Origin: Planctomycetota bacterium
GTDB lineage: Bacteria > Planctomycetota > Brocadiia > Brocadiales > Brocadiaceae
Assembly: GCA_016235875.1 (NCBI GenBank)
Contig: JACRII010000073.1
Location: 1-64,000, forward strand
Reading direction: 5' to 3'
Length of the DNA stretch: 64,000 nucleotides
Translations under genes and position numbers: made by a program
Shown: piece after piece, positions 25,441-34,715 of the stretch
Layout of the letters: each line of letters opens with the position of its first letter
Position numbering within the stretch: the first letter of the stretch is position 1
Notes under the pieces: generated by a model
Database searches by the model: none
Seen by the model: the letters and a program-made list of their open reading frames with translations, nothing else
Told to the model about the DNA's origin: nothing

Positions 25441-26730
25441 ATGGCGGTAATATTACAAGTAGCCCTTGATTTCGTTGACCTTCACAGGGCGGTAAAGGTT
25501 GCTGAGGAGGCGATTGAGGGAGGCGCTGATTGGCTGGAGATAGGCACCCCTCTTATTAAAAGCGAGGGGATGAATGCGGTACGCCATTTGAGAAAAGTAT
25601 TTCCCGGAGTAACCTTGCTTGCGGACATGAAGACGATGGATGCCGGTCGCGCCGAAATGGAAATGGCAGCCAAAGCCGGCGCAAATATTGCCGTTGTGAT
25701 GGGAGATGCCCCTGATTCGACTATCAAGGAATGCATACAGGCAGGGAAAAATTACGGTATAAAAGTCTGCGTAGACTTTATAAATAGCGCTAAAGTCGGG
25801 GAGCGCGTTGCCGATATAGAAAAATGGGGCGCTGATTATATAGCCGTTCATACTGCCATAGATGATCAAATGCATGGGAAAACACCTTTCAGTGCCTTGC
25901 AACACATGTGCAGTAAGGTAAAAATCCCTGTTGCGGTTGCGGGTGGTATCAATTCTGAGAATGTGATCGAAGCGGTAAACGCCGGGGCGAGTATTGTCAT
26001 TGTGGGCGGTTATATCAGCAAATCAAAGAACGCAAAAATCGCAGCGGAGAGTATCAAAACTGCTATCAAAGAGAATAGAAAGGTAGATACAGCGCTGTTT
26101 AAAAGAGTGACACGCGAAGGAATTCGGGAAGCATTAACGAAGCTATCGACGGCAAACATTTCGGATGCCGGGCATCGCGCTGAAAGTATCACAGGACTTT
26201 ATCCGATATATCAAAATATTAAATTAATAGGGAATGCAGTAACGGTAAGGACGTTTCCCGGTGATTGGGCTAAACCCGTCGAGGCCATAGATATTGCAAA
26301 AGAAGGAGATGTTATCGTAATTGATGCCGGGGGAGTTGGGCCTGCAATTTGGGGGGAATTGGCAACTCACAGTGCATTGCAAAAAAAAATAAGCGGCGTG
26401 GTAATTCATGGAGCAATACGGGATATTGCGGAAATCAGAAAATTAAATTTTCCCGCCTTTACAAAAATGGTGATGCCGAATGCGGGCGAGCCCAAAGGGT
26501 TTGGTGAGATTAATATACCAATCCAGATATCCGGAATTCAGATTAATCCGGGAGATTGGATTATTGGAGATGACGATGGATTGATGGTGATACCGTTAGC
26601 GGAAGCCGACGGAAGAGTTAACTATGGTATGGATTGTCTGGAAAGAGAAAATAGGATTCGAGAGGAAATATTATCTGAAAAAAGTTCTTTAGGAAAAGTT
26701 ATGGATGTGTTAAAATGGGAAAAACGATGA
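25441..26730 (+). CDS. Fusion of 3-hexulose-6-phosphate synthase and RraA-like domain
   Basis: A 429-residue two-domain protein. Residues 1-210 are an orotidine decarboxylase-fold hexulose-6-phosphate synthase (LQVALDFVDL, EIGTPLIKSEGM, LADMKTMDAGRAEM, DFINS, AVAGGI). Residues about 215-429 are an RraA/DlpA-like domain (LSTANISDAGHR, VIDAGGVGPAIWGELAT, GVVIHGAIRDIAEI, PGDWIIGDDDG). The family is known as a bifunctional fusion in archaea and some bacteria, where the RraA half may be an aldolase or decarboxylase rather than an RNase E regulator. Hps condenses formaldehyde with ribulose 5-phosphate, or in reverse makes ribulose 5-phosphate. No separate 6-phospho-3-hexuloisomerase gene is seen. 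Confidence 0.9.
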   Translation: MAVILQVALDFVDLHRAVKVAEEAIEGGADWLEIGTPLIKSEGMNAVRHLRKVFPGVTLLADMKTMDAGRAEMEMAAKAGANIAVVMGDAPDSTIKECIQAGKNYGIKVCVDFINSAKVGERVADIEKWGADYIAVHTAIDDQMHGKTPFSALQHMCSKVKIPVAVAGGINSENVIEAVNAGASIVIVGGYISKSKNAKIAAESIKTAIKENRKVDTALFKRVTREGIREALTKLSTANISDAGHRAESITGLYPIYQNIKLIGNAVTVRTFPGDWAKPVEAIDIAKEGDVIVIDAGGVGPAIWGELATHSALQKKISGVVIHGAIRDIAEIRKLNFPAFTKMVMPNAGEPKGFGEINIPIQISGIQINPGDWIIGDDDGLMVIPLAEADGRVNYGMDCLERENRIREEILSEKSSLGKVMDVLKWEKR

Positions 26731-26767
26731 TTGAGTTTAGTCTTGAGTTTCAGCGGAGTAACGAGCA

Positions 26768-27265
26768 ATGAAATGCGAATCATGTAATAAGAAGCATGCG
26801 ACAGTGCATTTAACAGAGATCGTCGGCACCGTGAAGAAGGAACGGCATCTCTGTGAAGAGTGCGCACAGAGCATCAATACACATCTTACAAAAATACCTT
26901 CGCCTACTGAGATATTGACGAGTCTCATTAATCAGGTAGCGCCTGAAATAAATGAGATGTCCAAGATTGTTTGTCCCGTGTGCGGGTTGTCTTATTTAGA
27001 ATTCCGCTCACATGGTCGTTTGGGCTGCGCGATGGATTATACCATTTTTAGAAAAGGGTTAATTCCATTATTGGAAAAAATGCACAGCAGTACCCAGCAT
27101 GTTGGAAAAGTGCCTTCAAGGGCAGGGAAAGAATTGATAAAGAAGAATGAACTCATGCAGTTACGGAGTGAACTGAACAAGGCCGTGGAAAAAGAAGATT
27201 ACGAAAGGGCTGCTGAGTTGAGGGATAAAATTTATGAGCTCTCAGGCGACAACGATGAAGATTAG
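26768..27265 (+). CDS. mcsA: McsA-like zinc-finger activator of arginine kinase
   Basis: A 165-residue protein with CxxC zinc motifs (CESCNKKHATVHLTEI, HLCEECAQ, CPVCGLSYLEF, GRLGCAMDY) and a C-terminal UVR motif (LRSELNKAVEKEDYERAAEL). This is the architecture of McsA, which binds and stimulates the McsB arginine kinase. It is first in an mcsA-mcsB-clpC operon and overlaps mcsB. No CtsR repressor gene precedes it, unlike in Bacillus. Confidence 0.93.
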   Translation: MKCESCNKKHATVHLTEIVGTVKKERHLCEECAQSINTHLTKIPSPTEILTSLINQVAPEINEMSKIVCPVCGLSYLEFRSHGRLGCAMDYTIFRKGLIPLLEKMHSSTQHVGKVPSRAGKELIKKNELMQLRSELNKAVEKEDYERAAELRDKIYELSGDNDED

Positions 27266-28304
27266 TGATCTTGCTGATAATACCGGTGAATGGCTCAGAG
27301 GGACAGGTCCGGAGTCAGACATCGTCATTAGCAGCAGGATTCGTTTAGCAAGGAATGTGGCGCGGTTTCCCTTTCTTTCGAGAGCCAATGTAAAGCAAAA
27401 AAAAGAACTCGAAGAGATCATAAGGGACAAGATTAAAGATTCCGATATTTCCCAGGATCTTTGTTATCTGAACCTTGCGGATATTACGCCTGTTGACAGG
27501 CTTTTTTTGGTAGAACGACACCTTATCAGCAGGGAGCATGCCGGAGGAGAGGGTGAGAGGGGCGTTGCCTTTGGTAAGTCGGAAACCGTCAGTCTCATGG
27601 TGAACGAAGAAGATCATTTAAGGATACAGGTAATTCGCTCTGGATTTGAACTAAAAGAGGCGTGGAAAACGATTGATGAAATCGACAATAAACTGGAGAA
27701 AAAATTAAATTATGCTTATTCTTCACGGTTTGGGTATCTAACGGCCTGTCCTACCAATGTTGGCACAGGGATGCGGGCCTCGGTTATGTTGCATCTGCCG
27801 GCGCTGGGAATGACCCACCACATTGAAAAGGTGTTTAATGCGGTTATGAAACTCGGGTTGGTTGTGAGGGGATTATATGGTGAAGGGACGCAGGTTTCGG
27901 GGGATTTATATCAAATATCGAACCAGTTTACCCTGGGCAAGTCGGAAACAGAAATTATTGAAATTATTGAAAGTGTGATTCCCAGGATTACCAGTTATGA
28001 GCGGATGGCGAGAAAGGCGCTCGTTTCTGAAAGTCGTGAACAGCTGGAGGACCGTGTATGGCGGTCGTATGGCATGCTCAAGGTTGCACGGCTGATTTCT
28101 TCAGAAGAAATTATGCATCTGCTGTCTCAGGTCAGAATGGGAGTTAATTTGGGAATAATTAAAGATATTGAAATGAAGACATTAAATGAGCTTTTTATCC
28201 TCACATTGCCGGGACACTTGCAAAAGCTGGAAGGGCGCGAATTGAATTCCACACAGAGGAATGTTATTCGCGCATCGTATGTAAGAAAACGCCTGGAAAA
28301 GTAA
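27234..28304 (+). CDS. mcsB: Protein arginine kinase McsB
   Basis: A 356-residue phosphagen-kinase-fold enzyme that phosphorylates protein arginines, tagging them for ClpC-ClpP degradation. Motifs: GPESDIVISSRIRLARN, VEKHLIS-like VERHLISREHAG, VSLMVNEEDHLRIQV, YLTACPTNVGTGMRASVMLHLPAL, VVRGLYGEGTQVSGDLYQISNQ. The frame opens at 27234 with GAGGG eight bases before it, overlapping the end of mcsA; a second ATG at 27255 matches the usual family N-terminus (MKISDLADNTGEW) and may be the true start. Arginine phosphorylation outside Firmicutes is less studied, which makes this operon notable. Confidence 0.95.
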   Translation: MSSQATTMKISDLADNTGEWLRGTGPESDIVISSRIRLARNVARFPFLSRANVKQKKELEEIIRDKIKDSDISQDLCYLNLADITPVDRLFLVERHLISREHAGGEGERGVAFGKSETVSLMVNEEDHLRIQVIRSGFELKEAWKTIDEIDNKLEKKLNYAYSSRFGYLTACPTNVGTGMRASVMLHLPALGMTHHIEKVFNAVMKLGLVVRGLYGEGTQVSGDLYQISNQFTLGKSETEIIEIIESVIPRITSYERMARKALVSESREQLEDRVWRSYGMLKVARLISSEEIMHLLSQVRMGVNLGIIKDIEMKTLNELFILTLPGHLQKLEGRELNSTQRNVIRASYVRKRLEK

Positions 28305-28328
28305 AAGTTTGAAAGGATAGGTGTTATT

Positions 28329-30809
28329 ATGTTTGATAGATTTACTGACCGTGCTCGGAAGGTTATGGCGCTTGCACGAGAAGAGGCCCGGCGATTTAAT
28401 CACGAATATATTGGAACGGAGCATATCCTCTTAGGGTTGGTGAAAGAAGGCAGCGGAGTTGCCGCTAATGTTTTACAAAACCTGGATATTGAGTTAAAAA
28501 AAATACGCCTGGAGGTAGAAAAAATTGTACAGAGTGGGTCAGACCTGGTTTCGGTTGGGCAGTTACCATTTACCCCGCGCGTAAAAAAGGTGCTGGAATA
28601 TGCGATGGAGGAGGCACGGGCCTTAGGACATAATTATATTGGAACGGAACATTTATTGTTAGGACTGCTCAGAGAGCAGGAAGGTGTCGCCGCCCAGGTA
28701 TTGTTAAATCTGGGGGTAAAACTTGAAGACGTGCGCGAGGAAGTTATTGGCCTGTTAGGTTCAGAAGCGGTTCAGGGTGGCGCTAGCCAGGAAAAAGAAG
28801 AAAAGAAGGGGAAATCAAAGACCCCTGCATTGGATTCTTTCGGCAGGGACCTTACGCAGCAAGCGCGAGAAAATGAACTTGATCCGGTCATTGGACGACA
28901 GGACGTGATCGAACGGGTCATTCAAGTGTTGTGTCGCCGAACCAAGAATAACCCTGTTTTGCTGGGCGAGGCAGGGGTAGGAAAAACAGCGATCGTTGAA
29001 GGTCTTGCGCAGTCCGTGGTTCAGGGGAATATTCCTGAACTATTAAGAGATCGCAGGATTGTGGCCTTAGACCTTGCAATGATGGTGGCTGGCACAAAAT
29101 ACAGAGGTCAGTTTGAAGAGCGTATTAAGGCGGTAATGTCAGAAGTAAAAAGGGCAAAGAATATAATCCTGTTTATTGATGAGTTGCATACCCTTGTGGG
29201 CGCTGGCGGCGCTGAAGGCGCCATTGATGCATCTAACGTCTTGAAACCCGCATTATCACGGGGAGAAATCCAATGTATTGGCGCTACTACGCTGGATGAA
29301 TATAGAAAATATATTGAAAAAGACGGCGCCCTTGAGAGAAGGTTTCAAACGATTGTCGTAGAACCTCCTTCAAAGACAGAGACTATTGAAATATTAAAAG
29401 GACTTCGCGATCGATACGAGGCGCATCATAAGGTACAAATTACAGATGACGCATTAGAAGCAGCAACTGAATTATCAATTCGTTACATAACGGGAAGATT
29501 CCTTCCGGACAAGGCGATTGATGTGATTGATGAATCATGTGCAAGGATACGGCTCAAGGCGACCACACAGCCGCCTGATCTGAGGCATATAGAAGAAGAA
29601 ATCAATAAACTGGAAAAAGACAAGGATGAGTCTGTTGCAATTCAGGATTTTGAAAGGGCAGCCCGGTTAAGAGACAAAGCCGACAAATTAAAAAAGAAAA
29701 AGGAAACAATTGAGAAGGAATGGCGGGAAACCCGCGCAGAGGTTGAGGGCGTTGTGAATGGCGAAATTGTCGCTGAGGTCGTTTCTAAAATGACGGGAAT
29801 TCCCATCACACGCATAGAATCTGCAGAGGCCAAAAGGCTGCTTCGTATGGAAGAGGAACTTCATAAGATGGTGGTCAGTCAGGAGGAAGCTACAAAGGCG
29901 ATTGCCAAGGCAATACGTCGTTCTCGCGCAGGTTTGAAGAATCCGAATCGTCCTGTTGCATCGTTTATATTTGTAGGGCCATCGGGCGTGGGGAAAACTC
30001 ACCTTGCGAGGTCATTAGCAAAATTTATGTTTGGAGAAGAGGAAGCGCTTATCCAGATAGACATGTCGGAATACATGGAAAAACATAATATTTCCCGATT
30101 GATTGGCGCGCCTCCAGGCTATATCGGCTATGAAGAAGGGGGACAACTGACAGAAAAGATTCGCCGTCGTCCTTATGCCGTTGTATTGCTGGATGAAATT
30201 GAGAAGGCTCATCCTGATGTATTCAATATGTTGTTACAGATTATGGAAGACGGGAAGCTGACCGATAGTTTTGGTCGTCACGTAGATTTCCGCAATGTGG
30301 TCATTATTATGACTTCCAATATTGGAGCTGACGTTATTAAAAACCAGGCATCTTTAGGCTTTAAAAAGGTGACTGATGGACATACCTACGAGGCGATGAA
30401 GGAGCAACTAAAAAAAGAGGTTGACAAGCACTTCCGTCCAGAGTTTATAAACAGGGTTGACAATATCATCGTCTTCAAACCCCTGAATAAAGAGGATTTG
30501 AAGAAGATTATTGAAATTGAATTAAAGAACGTGAAAAAGAGGCTGGATAATTACAACATCAGCATAACTTTAACGGACGAGGTATTAGATTTTCTCATAG
30601 AGAAGGGGTATAATCAAAACTTTGGCGCACGTCCCCTTCGAAGGGCGATAGAAAATTATTTAGAAGACCCTCTCTCAGAAGAAATACTGCAGGGTAGATT
30701 TGAAGGAAAGAAACATGTAAAGGCACGGGTACAGGATGGTAAACTGGTCTTTGATGAGGTAGTTGAGAGTCCGGAACCTGCGCTGGCAAATGCTGAAAGT
30801 AGCCTATAA
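28329..30809 (+). CDS. clpC: ATP-dependent Clp protease ATPase ClpC
   Basis: An 826-residue Hsp100 unfoldase. Two N-terminal Clp repeats (1-145), first AAA+ with GEAGVGKT and the [13 protein letters not shown] Walker B, a middle coiled-coil with a UVR-like motif ([14 protein letters not shown]), second AAA+ with [23 protein letters not shown] and the arginine finger, and a C-terminal D2 small domain. It hands unfolded proteins to ClpP. It is 24 bases after mcsB in one operon, with GAAAGGA before the ATG, and a strong terminator follows. The Arg-phosphate receptor function of the N-domain is inferred from the operon. Confidence 0.97.
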   Translation: MFDRFTDRARKVMALAREEARRFNHEYIGTEHILLGLVKEGSGVAANVLQNLDIELKKIRLEVEKIVQSGSDLVSVGQLPFTPRVKKVLEYAMEEARALGHNYIGTEHLLLGLLREQEGVAAQVLLNLGVKLEDVREEVIGLLGSEAVQGGASQEKEEKKGKSKTPALDSFGRDLTQQARENELDPVIGRQDVIERVIQVLCRRTKNNPVLLGEAGVGKTAIVEGLAQSVVQGNIPELLRDRRIVALDLAMMVAGTKYRGQFEERIKAVMSEVKRAKNIILFIDELHTLVGAGGAEGAIDASNVLKPALSRGEIQCIGATTLDEYRKYIEKDGALERRFQTIVVEPPSKTETIEILKGLRDRYEAHHKVQITDDALEAATELSIRYITGRFLPDKAIDVIDESCARIRLKATTQPPDLRHIEEEINKLEKDKDESVAIQDFERAARLRDKADKLKKKKETIEKEWRETRAEVEGVVNGEIVAEVVSKMTGIPITRIESAEAKRLLRMEEELHKMVVSQEEATKAIAKAIRRSRAGLKNPNRPVASFIFVGPSGVGKTHLARSLAKFMFGEEEALIQIDMSEYMEKHNISRLIGAPPGYIGYEEGGQLTEKIRRRPYAVVLLDEIEKAHPDVFNMLLQIMEDGKLTDSFGRHVDFRNVVIIMTSNIGADVIKNQASLGFKKVTDGHTYEAMKEQLKKEVDKHFRPEFINRVDNIIVFKPLNKEDLKKIIEIELKNVKKRLDNYNISITLTDEVLDFLIEKGYNQNFGARPLRRAIENYLEDPLSEEILQGRFEGKKHVKARVQDGKLVFDEVVESPEPALANAESSL

Positions 30810-30835
30810 ATGAGACGAATCAAATAGAGATAATT

Positions 30836-30866
30836 AAAGGGAAGAGTCGAACTCTTCCCTTTTTTA
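30836..30866 (+). terminator. Intrinsic terminator after clpC
   Basis: AAAGGGAAGAGT and ACTCTTCCCTTT form a 12-bp stem with a 3-base loop followed by T-rich sequence. Confidence 0.9.
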
Positions 30867-30911
30867 TTTTATGGGATAGCGGCAGTATAACAATTTTTAC
30901 CATTCATCGAT

Positions 30912-32270
30912 ATGACCAAGACCGGTGTGGTTTATGTTTGTCAGCATTGCGGCTGGAAAAGCCTCAAATGGGTCGGGCGCTGTGGGGGTTGTGGCGAATG
31001 GGACTCAACTGTTGAAGAAATGAGTGCCGGTGCCGGTTTAGGTTGTAAATCAGTTACCCTCAATCGTGAACTGCCTCAGCCGATAACAAATGTACAATTA
31101 CTTGAGTGTCCCTGTATAGAGACGGGGATGAAAGAATTTGACAGAATTTTAGGCGGGGGACTCATTGTTGGTTCGGCAGTATTGGTTGGAGGGACGCCTG
31201 GAATAGGCAAATCCACACTTCTTTTACAGGTATGCCAGTATATCAGCCAGAAAGGATATACCACTCTTTATGTAACAGCGGAAGAGTCCGTAGCTCAAAC
31301 CAAACTTCGGGCTGAGAGGTTATCCATCCTGTCAGATAATTTGCTGGTCGTTGCAGAAACGAATTTGGATTTTATCCTGGAAAATGTTCACAACACCCAT
31401 CCAACCCTCGTCGTGATTGATTCTATTCAGATGATTTATAAACCGCAATTGGAATCTTCCCCGGGAACAGTTTCGCAGGTGCGTCAATGTGCTCATGAGT
31501 TGATCTTCAATGCCAAGTCAACGGGGTCTGCCATCTTTCTTGTGGGACATGTAACCAAGGAGGGGATTATTGCCGGTCCTAAAGTATTGGAACATATGGC
31601 CGACACGGTTTTGTATTTTGAAGGAGAAAAATTCCAGTGTTATCGCATCCTGAGGGTGGTCAAGAACAGGTTTGGTTCTACCGATGAAATCGGGATTTTC
31701 GAGATGCGAAAAAATGGATTGCAGCCGGTAGATAATCCTTCTGAAATCTTTATTTCACAAGGCAGAAGAATCAGCGCCGGTTCCGCCATTATTTCGTGCA
31801 TGGAAGGAACTCGCGCATTATTGGTTGAGATACAGGCGCTTGTTACAAGGGCAAACTTTGGCATACCAGAACGAAAAGTTAGCGGTGTTGATTATAATAG
31901 AGTCTCGATGATTCTGGCCATCCTTGAAAAACGTATAGGATTGAAACTGGGTGGACAGGATATTTTTGTGAATATCGTAGGCGGTGTTCAGGTGGATGAA
32001 CCGGCAGCCGATCTCGGTATTGCCATGACGATTGCGTCAAGTTTTAAGGAGAAGGCAATATCTCCGGACACCATATTTATCGGAGAAGTAGGGCTTGGCG
32101 GGGAGGTCCGCAGTGTAAACCAGATTGAAATCCGATTAAAAGAGGCGCAAAGATTGGGTTTCAAAAAGGCCGTTATTCCGAAGGACAATGCAAAAGGTAT
32201 GGGCAAGGATTTTGGGATAGAGTTGATCGAGGTATGCTATCTTTCCGAGTCCGTAGAAATTATAGGATAA
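30912..32270 (+). CDS. radA: DNA repair protein RadA (Sms)
   Basis: A 452-residue RecA-like protein. It has an N-terminal zinc finger (CQHCGWKSLKWVGRCGGCGEW), Walker A GGTPGIGKST, the RadA-specific VVKNRFGSTDEIGIFEM motif and a C-terminal Lon-like domain (GGVQVDEPAADLGIAMTIAS). RadA helps process recombination intermediates by DNA unwinding and branch migration. It follows the clpC terminator, and the next gene starts 4 bases after its stop, so the two are probably co-transcribed. Confidence 0.96.
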   Translation: MTKTGVVYVCQHCGWKSLKWVGRCGGCGEWDSTVEEMSAGAGLGCKSVTLNRELPQPITNVQLLECPCIETGMKEFDRILGGGLIVGSAVLVGGTPGIGKSTLLLQVCQYISQKGYTTLYVTAEESVAQTKLRAERLSILSDNLLVVAETNLDFILENVHNTHPTLVVIDSIQMIYKPQLESSPGTVSQVRQCAHELIFNAKSTGSAIFLVGHVTKEGIIAGPKVLEHMADTVLYFEGEKFQCYRILRVVKNRFGSTDEIGIFEMRKNGLQPVDNPSEIFISQGRRISAGSAIISCMEGTRALLVEIQALVTRANFGIPERKVSGVDYNRVSMILAILEKRIGLKLGGQDIFVNIVGGVQVDEPAADLGIAMTIASSFKEKAISPDTIFIGEVGLGGEVRSVNQIEIRLKEAQRLGFKKAVIPKDNAKGMGKDFGIELIEVCYLSESVEIIG

Positions 32271-32274
32271 TTTT

Positions 32275-33282
32275 GTGAAAGAACACATATTGAAAAGGAC
32301 GATTTTGATTGTAGGGTTTATCTGCATGATGTTTTCTTGCAGATTATGGAATATTCATGCGGACACGTATCAAGACGGTATGATTACCGTAAAACATGGA
32401 GAATTGCCTGTCAAGAGGGACAGCCGTCGTATCCAGTTTAACCATCCTTATGAAATAGTGGGGAATGTCATCACGAATGCATTATCGTATATTTATTATG
32501 AAGAAAGAGGGTTGTTGAAAAAGAAAGGGAACCTGAGGGTCTTTCAGGATGATGAAATAAAAAAATTAGTTCCCTTGATTGTACAGGCATTTTCGGTTGC
32601 AACGCCTGCGCAGGTTGTTATCGTCTCGTCGTATTCTGAACGCATGCTTTTAACCGACCAGCAGAATTATTGCATTTTATTCATTTCGGAACATAGCTTA
32701 AATATTGCCTTCAGTCGCATTCATATGTTTCAAACATATAATGATGCCATGTCGGAGAAGAAAAGAAACACGATGTTGAAAGAAAATCCAGCGGCAATAA
32801 ACCACAGCCGTTTTTGGAAATTGGTTCCATCGTCTGGACAACGGTTGGAACCCGATCATGAGAACTGGCTTGTCATAGACTTATCCGATGAAATGTACCA
32901 ACAGCCTGTAGCCCAAAGGGTAGGAACGGTTGATGAAAAGATAAAGACGGGTACATCTGAACTGGATACTCGCCTGAAGAGGTTGGAGGAAAGGTTAAGC
33001 AATACCGGTGTATCCAAAGAGCCTGAACCGACAAGTTCCGCGAGAGAAATTCACAGCGAGAGCAAGATAAAAAACAAGCTTATCATCCTGCGCGAATTGG
33101 TTGACGACGGGGTTATTTCGGAAGAGGACTACGATTACAAAAAGGCCAAAATGCTCAGAGAGGGCATGAGCGATATGAGCATAAAGGAACAACTGCGTGA
33201 GATAAAGGACCTCCAATCCGAAGGTCTGATTACAGAAGGCGATTATAATGAAAAGAAAAAGGATCTATTAGACCAGTTTTAG
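32275..33282 (+). CDS. Exported or membrane-anchored protein with tandem SHOCT-like C-terminal motifs
   Basis: A 335-residue protein of unknown role. The N-terminus has a hydrophobic signal-like segment (ILIVGFICMMFSCRLWNIHA). The middle (about 40-215) is a conserved-looking domain without known motif. After a linker with heptad character, two SHOCT-like helical hairpins follow (LIILRELVDDGVISEEDYDY and LREIKDLQSEGLITEGDYNE). SHOCT motifs usually mark oligomerisation or membrane-associated proteins. The frame opens with GTG, with no strong ribosome site, four bases after radA, so translation may be coupled. No function can be given. Confidence 0.75.
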   Translation: MKEHILKRTILIVGFICMMFSCRLWNIHADTYQDGMITVKHGELPVKRDSRRIQFNHPYEIVGNVITNALSYIYYEERGLLKKKGNLRVFQDDEIKKLVPLIVQAFSVATPAQVVIVSSYSERMLLTDQQNYCILFISEHSLNIAFSRIHMFQTYNDAMSEKKRNTMLKENPAAINHSRFWKLVPSSGQRLEPDHENWLVIDLSDEMYQQPVAQRVGTVDEKIKTGTSELDTRLKRLEERLSNTGVSKEPEPTSSAREIHSESKIKNKLIILRELVDDGVISEEDYDYKKAKMLREGMSDMSIKEQLREIKDLQSEGLITEGDYNEKKKDLLDQF

Positions 33283-33344
33283 CAGCAGAAGTTACCAAGA
33301 GTTACCAATTTAATGTTCATGTTCAGGAATTTCAAAGTGGCAGT

Positions 33345-33372
33345 TGTAGCGCGAACTTCAGTTCGCGCTACA
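33345..33372. repeat. 28-bp dispersed palindrome, TGTAGCGCGAAC type
   Basis: Arms TGTAGCGCGAAC and GTTCGCGCTACA are perfectly complementary over 12 bases around TTCA. It is one of two hairpin repeats filling the 303-base gap between the SHOCT gene and the next ORF. Confidence 0.85.
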
Positions 33373-33440
33373 TTGAAAAAGCTGCCGAATGCCTGATTAA
33401 ACGTCTGGGAATTTCAATATAGTACAAAGCCCCAAAGATA

Positions 33441-33469
33441 GTAGGGGCACGGTGCTCCGTGCCCCTTAC
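33441..33469. repeat. 29-bp dispersed palindrome, GTAGGGGCACGG type
   Basis: GTAGGGGCACGG pairs with CCGTGCCCCTTAC with one bulged base around TGCT. A second palindrome family, next to the previous one. Confidence 0.8.
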
Positions 33470-33585
33470 ATGAAAGATAGGAGGTGCTAAAGCGCTGAGT
33501 GTTAAGGGCACGACGCTACAGTGCGGGACAGGGAAACCCTAGCGGTCAATTCTCAAACCATTTGTGGTGGAAAGGAGTGAACGCT

Positions 33586-33771
33586 ATGGCGAAATACGTG
33601 TTCTTCAAACTGAGAAATTCGATTGATGTCCTGGCCATTATTGGCTGGCTTTGCTTTGTTGTGGGTGTTTGCGTCCCTGAGCCTCTTGGGCTTAAGCTCA
33701 CATTGCTGTCGGCTGCCAGGGTCCTGCCCTCAACGCTCCGTAATTTAGCGTTTGCCAATGTTGCCGTTTAA
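33586..33771 (+). CDS. Small hydrophobic protein, cassette-like
   Basis: A 61-residue protein, MAKYVFFKLRNSIDVLAIIG then WLCFVVGVCVP, a single membrane helix and a short tail with LLSAARVLP. I chose the ATG at 33586 because AAAGGAG lies 8 bases upstream; the longer frame reads through repeats. The stop codon lies at the left edge of an attC-like palindrome, the arrangement typical of integron cassettes. No function is known to me. Confidence 0.55.
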   Translation: MAKYVFFKLRNSIDVLAIIGWLCFVVGVCVPEPLGLKLTLLSAARVLPSTLRNLAFANVAV

Positions 33772-33846
33772 TAACCAATTCGAGATGAACGCATCGCAAG
33801 CGGCACTTTGCTCGCTTGCTCGCGCCCCTCAATTGGAACGTTATGC
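33770..33846. other. attC-like imperfect palindrome
   Basis: A 77-base imperfect palindrome. The outer parts AATAAC and GTTATGC pair in the core (ATAAC/GTTAT). Next to them CAATT-C-GAG pairs with CTCAATTG with one extra base on the left arm, and a GAAC spacer is present only on the right. This is the layout of integron attC sites (R, L with extrahelical base, unpaired spacer). The centre (ATCGCAAGCGGC and GCTCGCTTGCTCGCG) forms a weak inner hairpin. No integron integrase gene is present. Inference; a covariance search would decide. Confidence 0.4.
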
Positions 33847-33923
33847 TATCCAAAAAATATATTTATAATCGGCGAAGCATGATGTACTAAAATAAAACCA
33901 ATATTTTATGTGAGGGGTTAAAT

Positions 33924-34142
33924 ATGATAAAGACCAAAGAGCTTTTTGACGAAGCAGTTTCGCTACCTGTTGAGATGAGAATGCAACTTGTAGATAAACT
34001 TTTACGAAGCCTTCATCCTACACGGAAAGAAATAGACGAATTGTGGGCGGAGGAGGCAGAAAAAAGGGTTGAAGAAATAAAAAGCGGTAAAATAAAGACG
34101 ATACCAGGTAAGAAAGTATTCAAGAAAATACTTGGCAGGTAA
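33924..34142 (+). CDS. Addiction-module antitoxin-like protein (PF09720 type)
   Basis: A 72-residue protein of the putative addiction module component type: KELFDEAVSLPVEMRMQLVDKLLRSLHP, then IDELWAEEAEKRVEEIKSGK and a short tail, the usual pattern of antitoxins paired with RelE/ParE toxins. GAGGGG lies before the ATG. The toxin gene starts 5 bases after the stop. Confidence 0.88.
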   Translation: MIKTKELFDEAVSLPVEMRMQLVDKLLRSLHPTRKEIDELWAEEAEKRVEEIKSGKIKTIPGKKVFKKILGR

Positions 34143-34147
34143 AGCCC

Positions 34148-34447
34148 TTGAATTACTCTTTCCATCCAGACGCCGAAAAGGAGTTAAACGAGGCTGTTGA
34201 TTATTATAACGAGTGCCAAAATGGTCTCGGATTAGAATTCGCAAAAGAAGTCTACCTGGCAATTCAAAACATTCTTTCATTTCCTCATGCTTGGGCACAA
34301 CTTTCTTCAAATACCAGAAGATGTTTGACAAATCGTTTCCCTTACGGGGTAATATATCAAGTTACAAACGAAGAGGTATTTATAATTGCTGTGATGCACC
34401 TCAACAGAGAACCCGACTATTGGAAAAAGAGGGAAACTAAAGCATAA
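34148..34447 (+). CDS. RelE/ParE-family toxin
   Basis: A 99-residue toxin: YSFHPDAEKELNEAVDYYNE, LGLEFAKEVYLAIQNILSFP, RRCLTNRFPYGVIYQV, VFIIAVMHLNREPDYW. This matches the RelE/ParE superfamily that pairs with PF09720 antitoxins; whether it targets mRNA or gyrase cannot be told. It starts at TTG just after the antitoxin stop. Its stop codon lies within GCATAAC, the reverse complement of the GTTATGC that ends the attC-like site upstream. Confidence 0.88.
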   Translation: MNYSFHPDAEKELNEAVDYYNECQNGLGLEFAKEVYLAIQNILSFPHAWAQLSSNTRRCLTNRFPYGVIYQVTNEEVFIIAVMHLNREPDYWKKRETKA

Positions 34448-34715
34448 CGGTTGATGGATTAATTGCCCATTTCCTGTTTTTTGTGATAAGCTTGATTGAC
34501 AATATGGTTCAAAACAAGGGAAATGGAAAATAAGAATCCATGATGTTTAACAAGAGTAATAATATAATTATGCCGTGTTTTGCCTGATACCCGTCAGCCA
34601 TACGATAATATTTCGACAATTACAGAATAAAGATAAAAATGAATTTTAGACATTGAAAACATCGTAAATAATTTTTATTAATATTTGAGCTACCTAATGA
34701 GGAAAGGAGTAAGTG

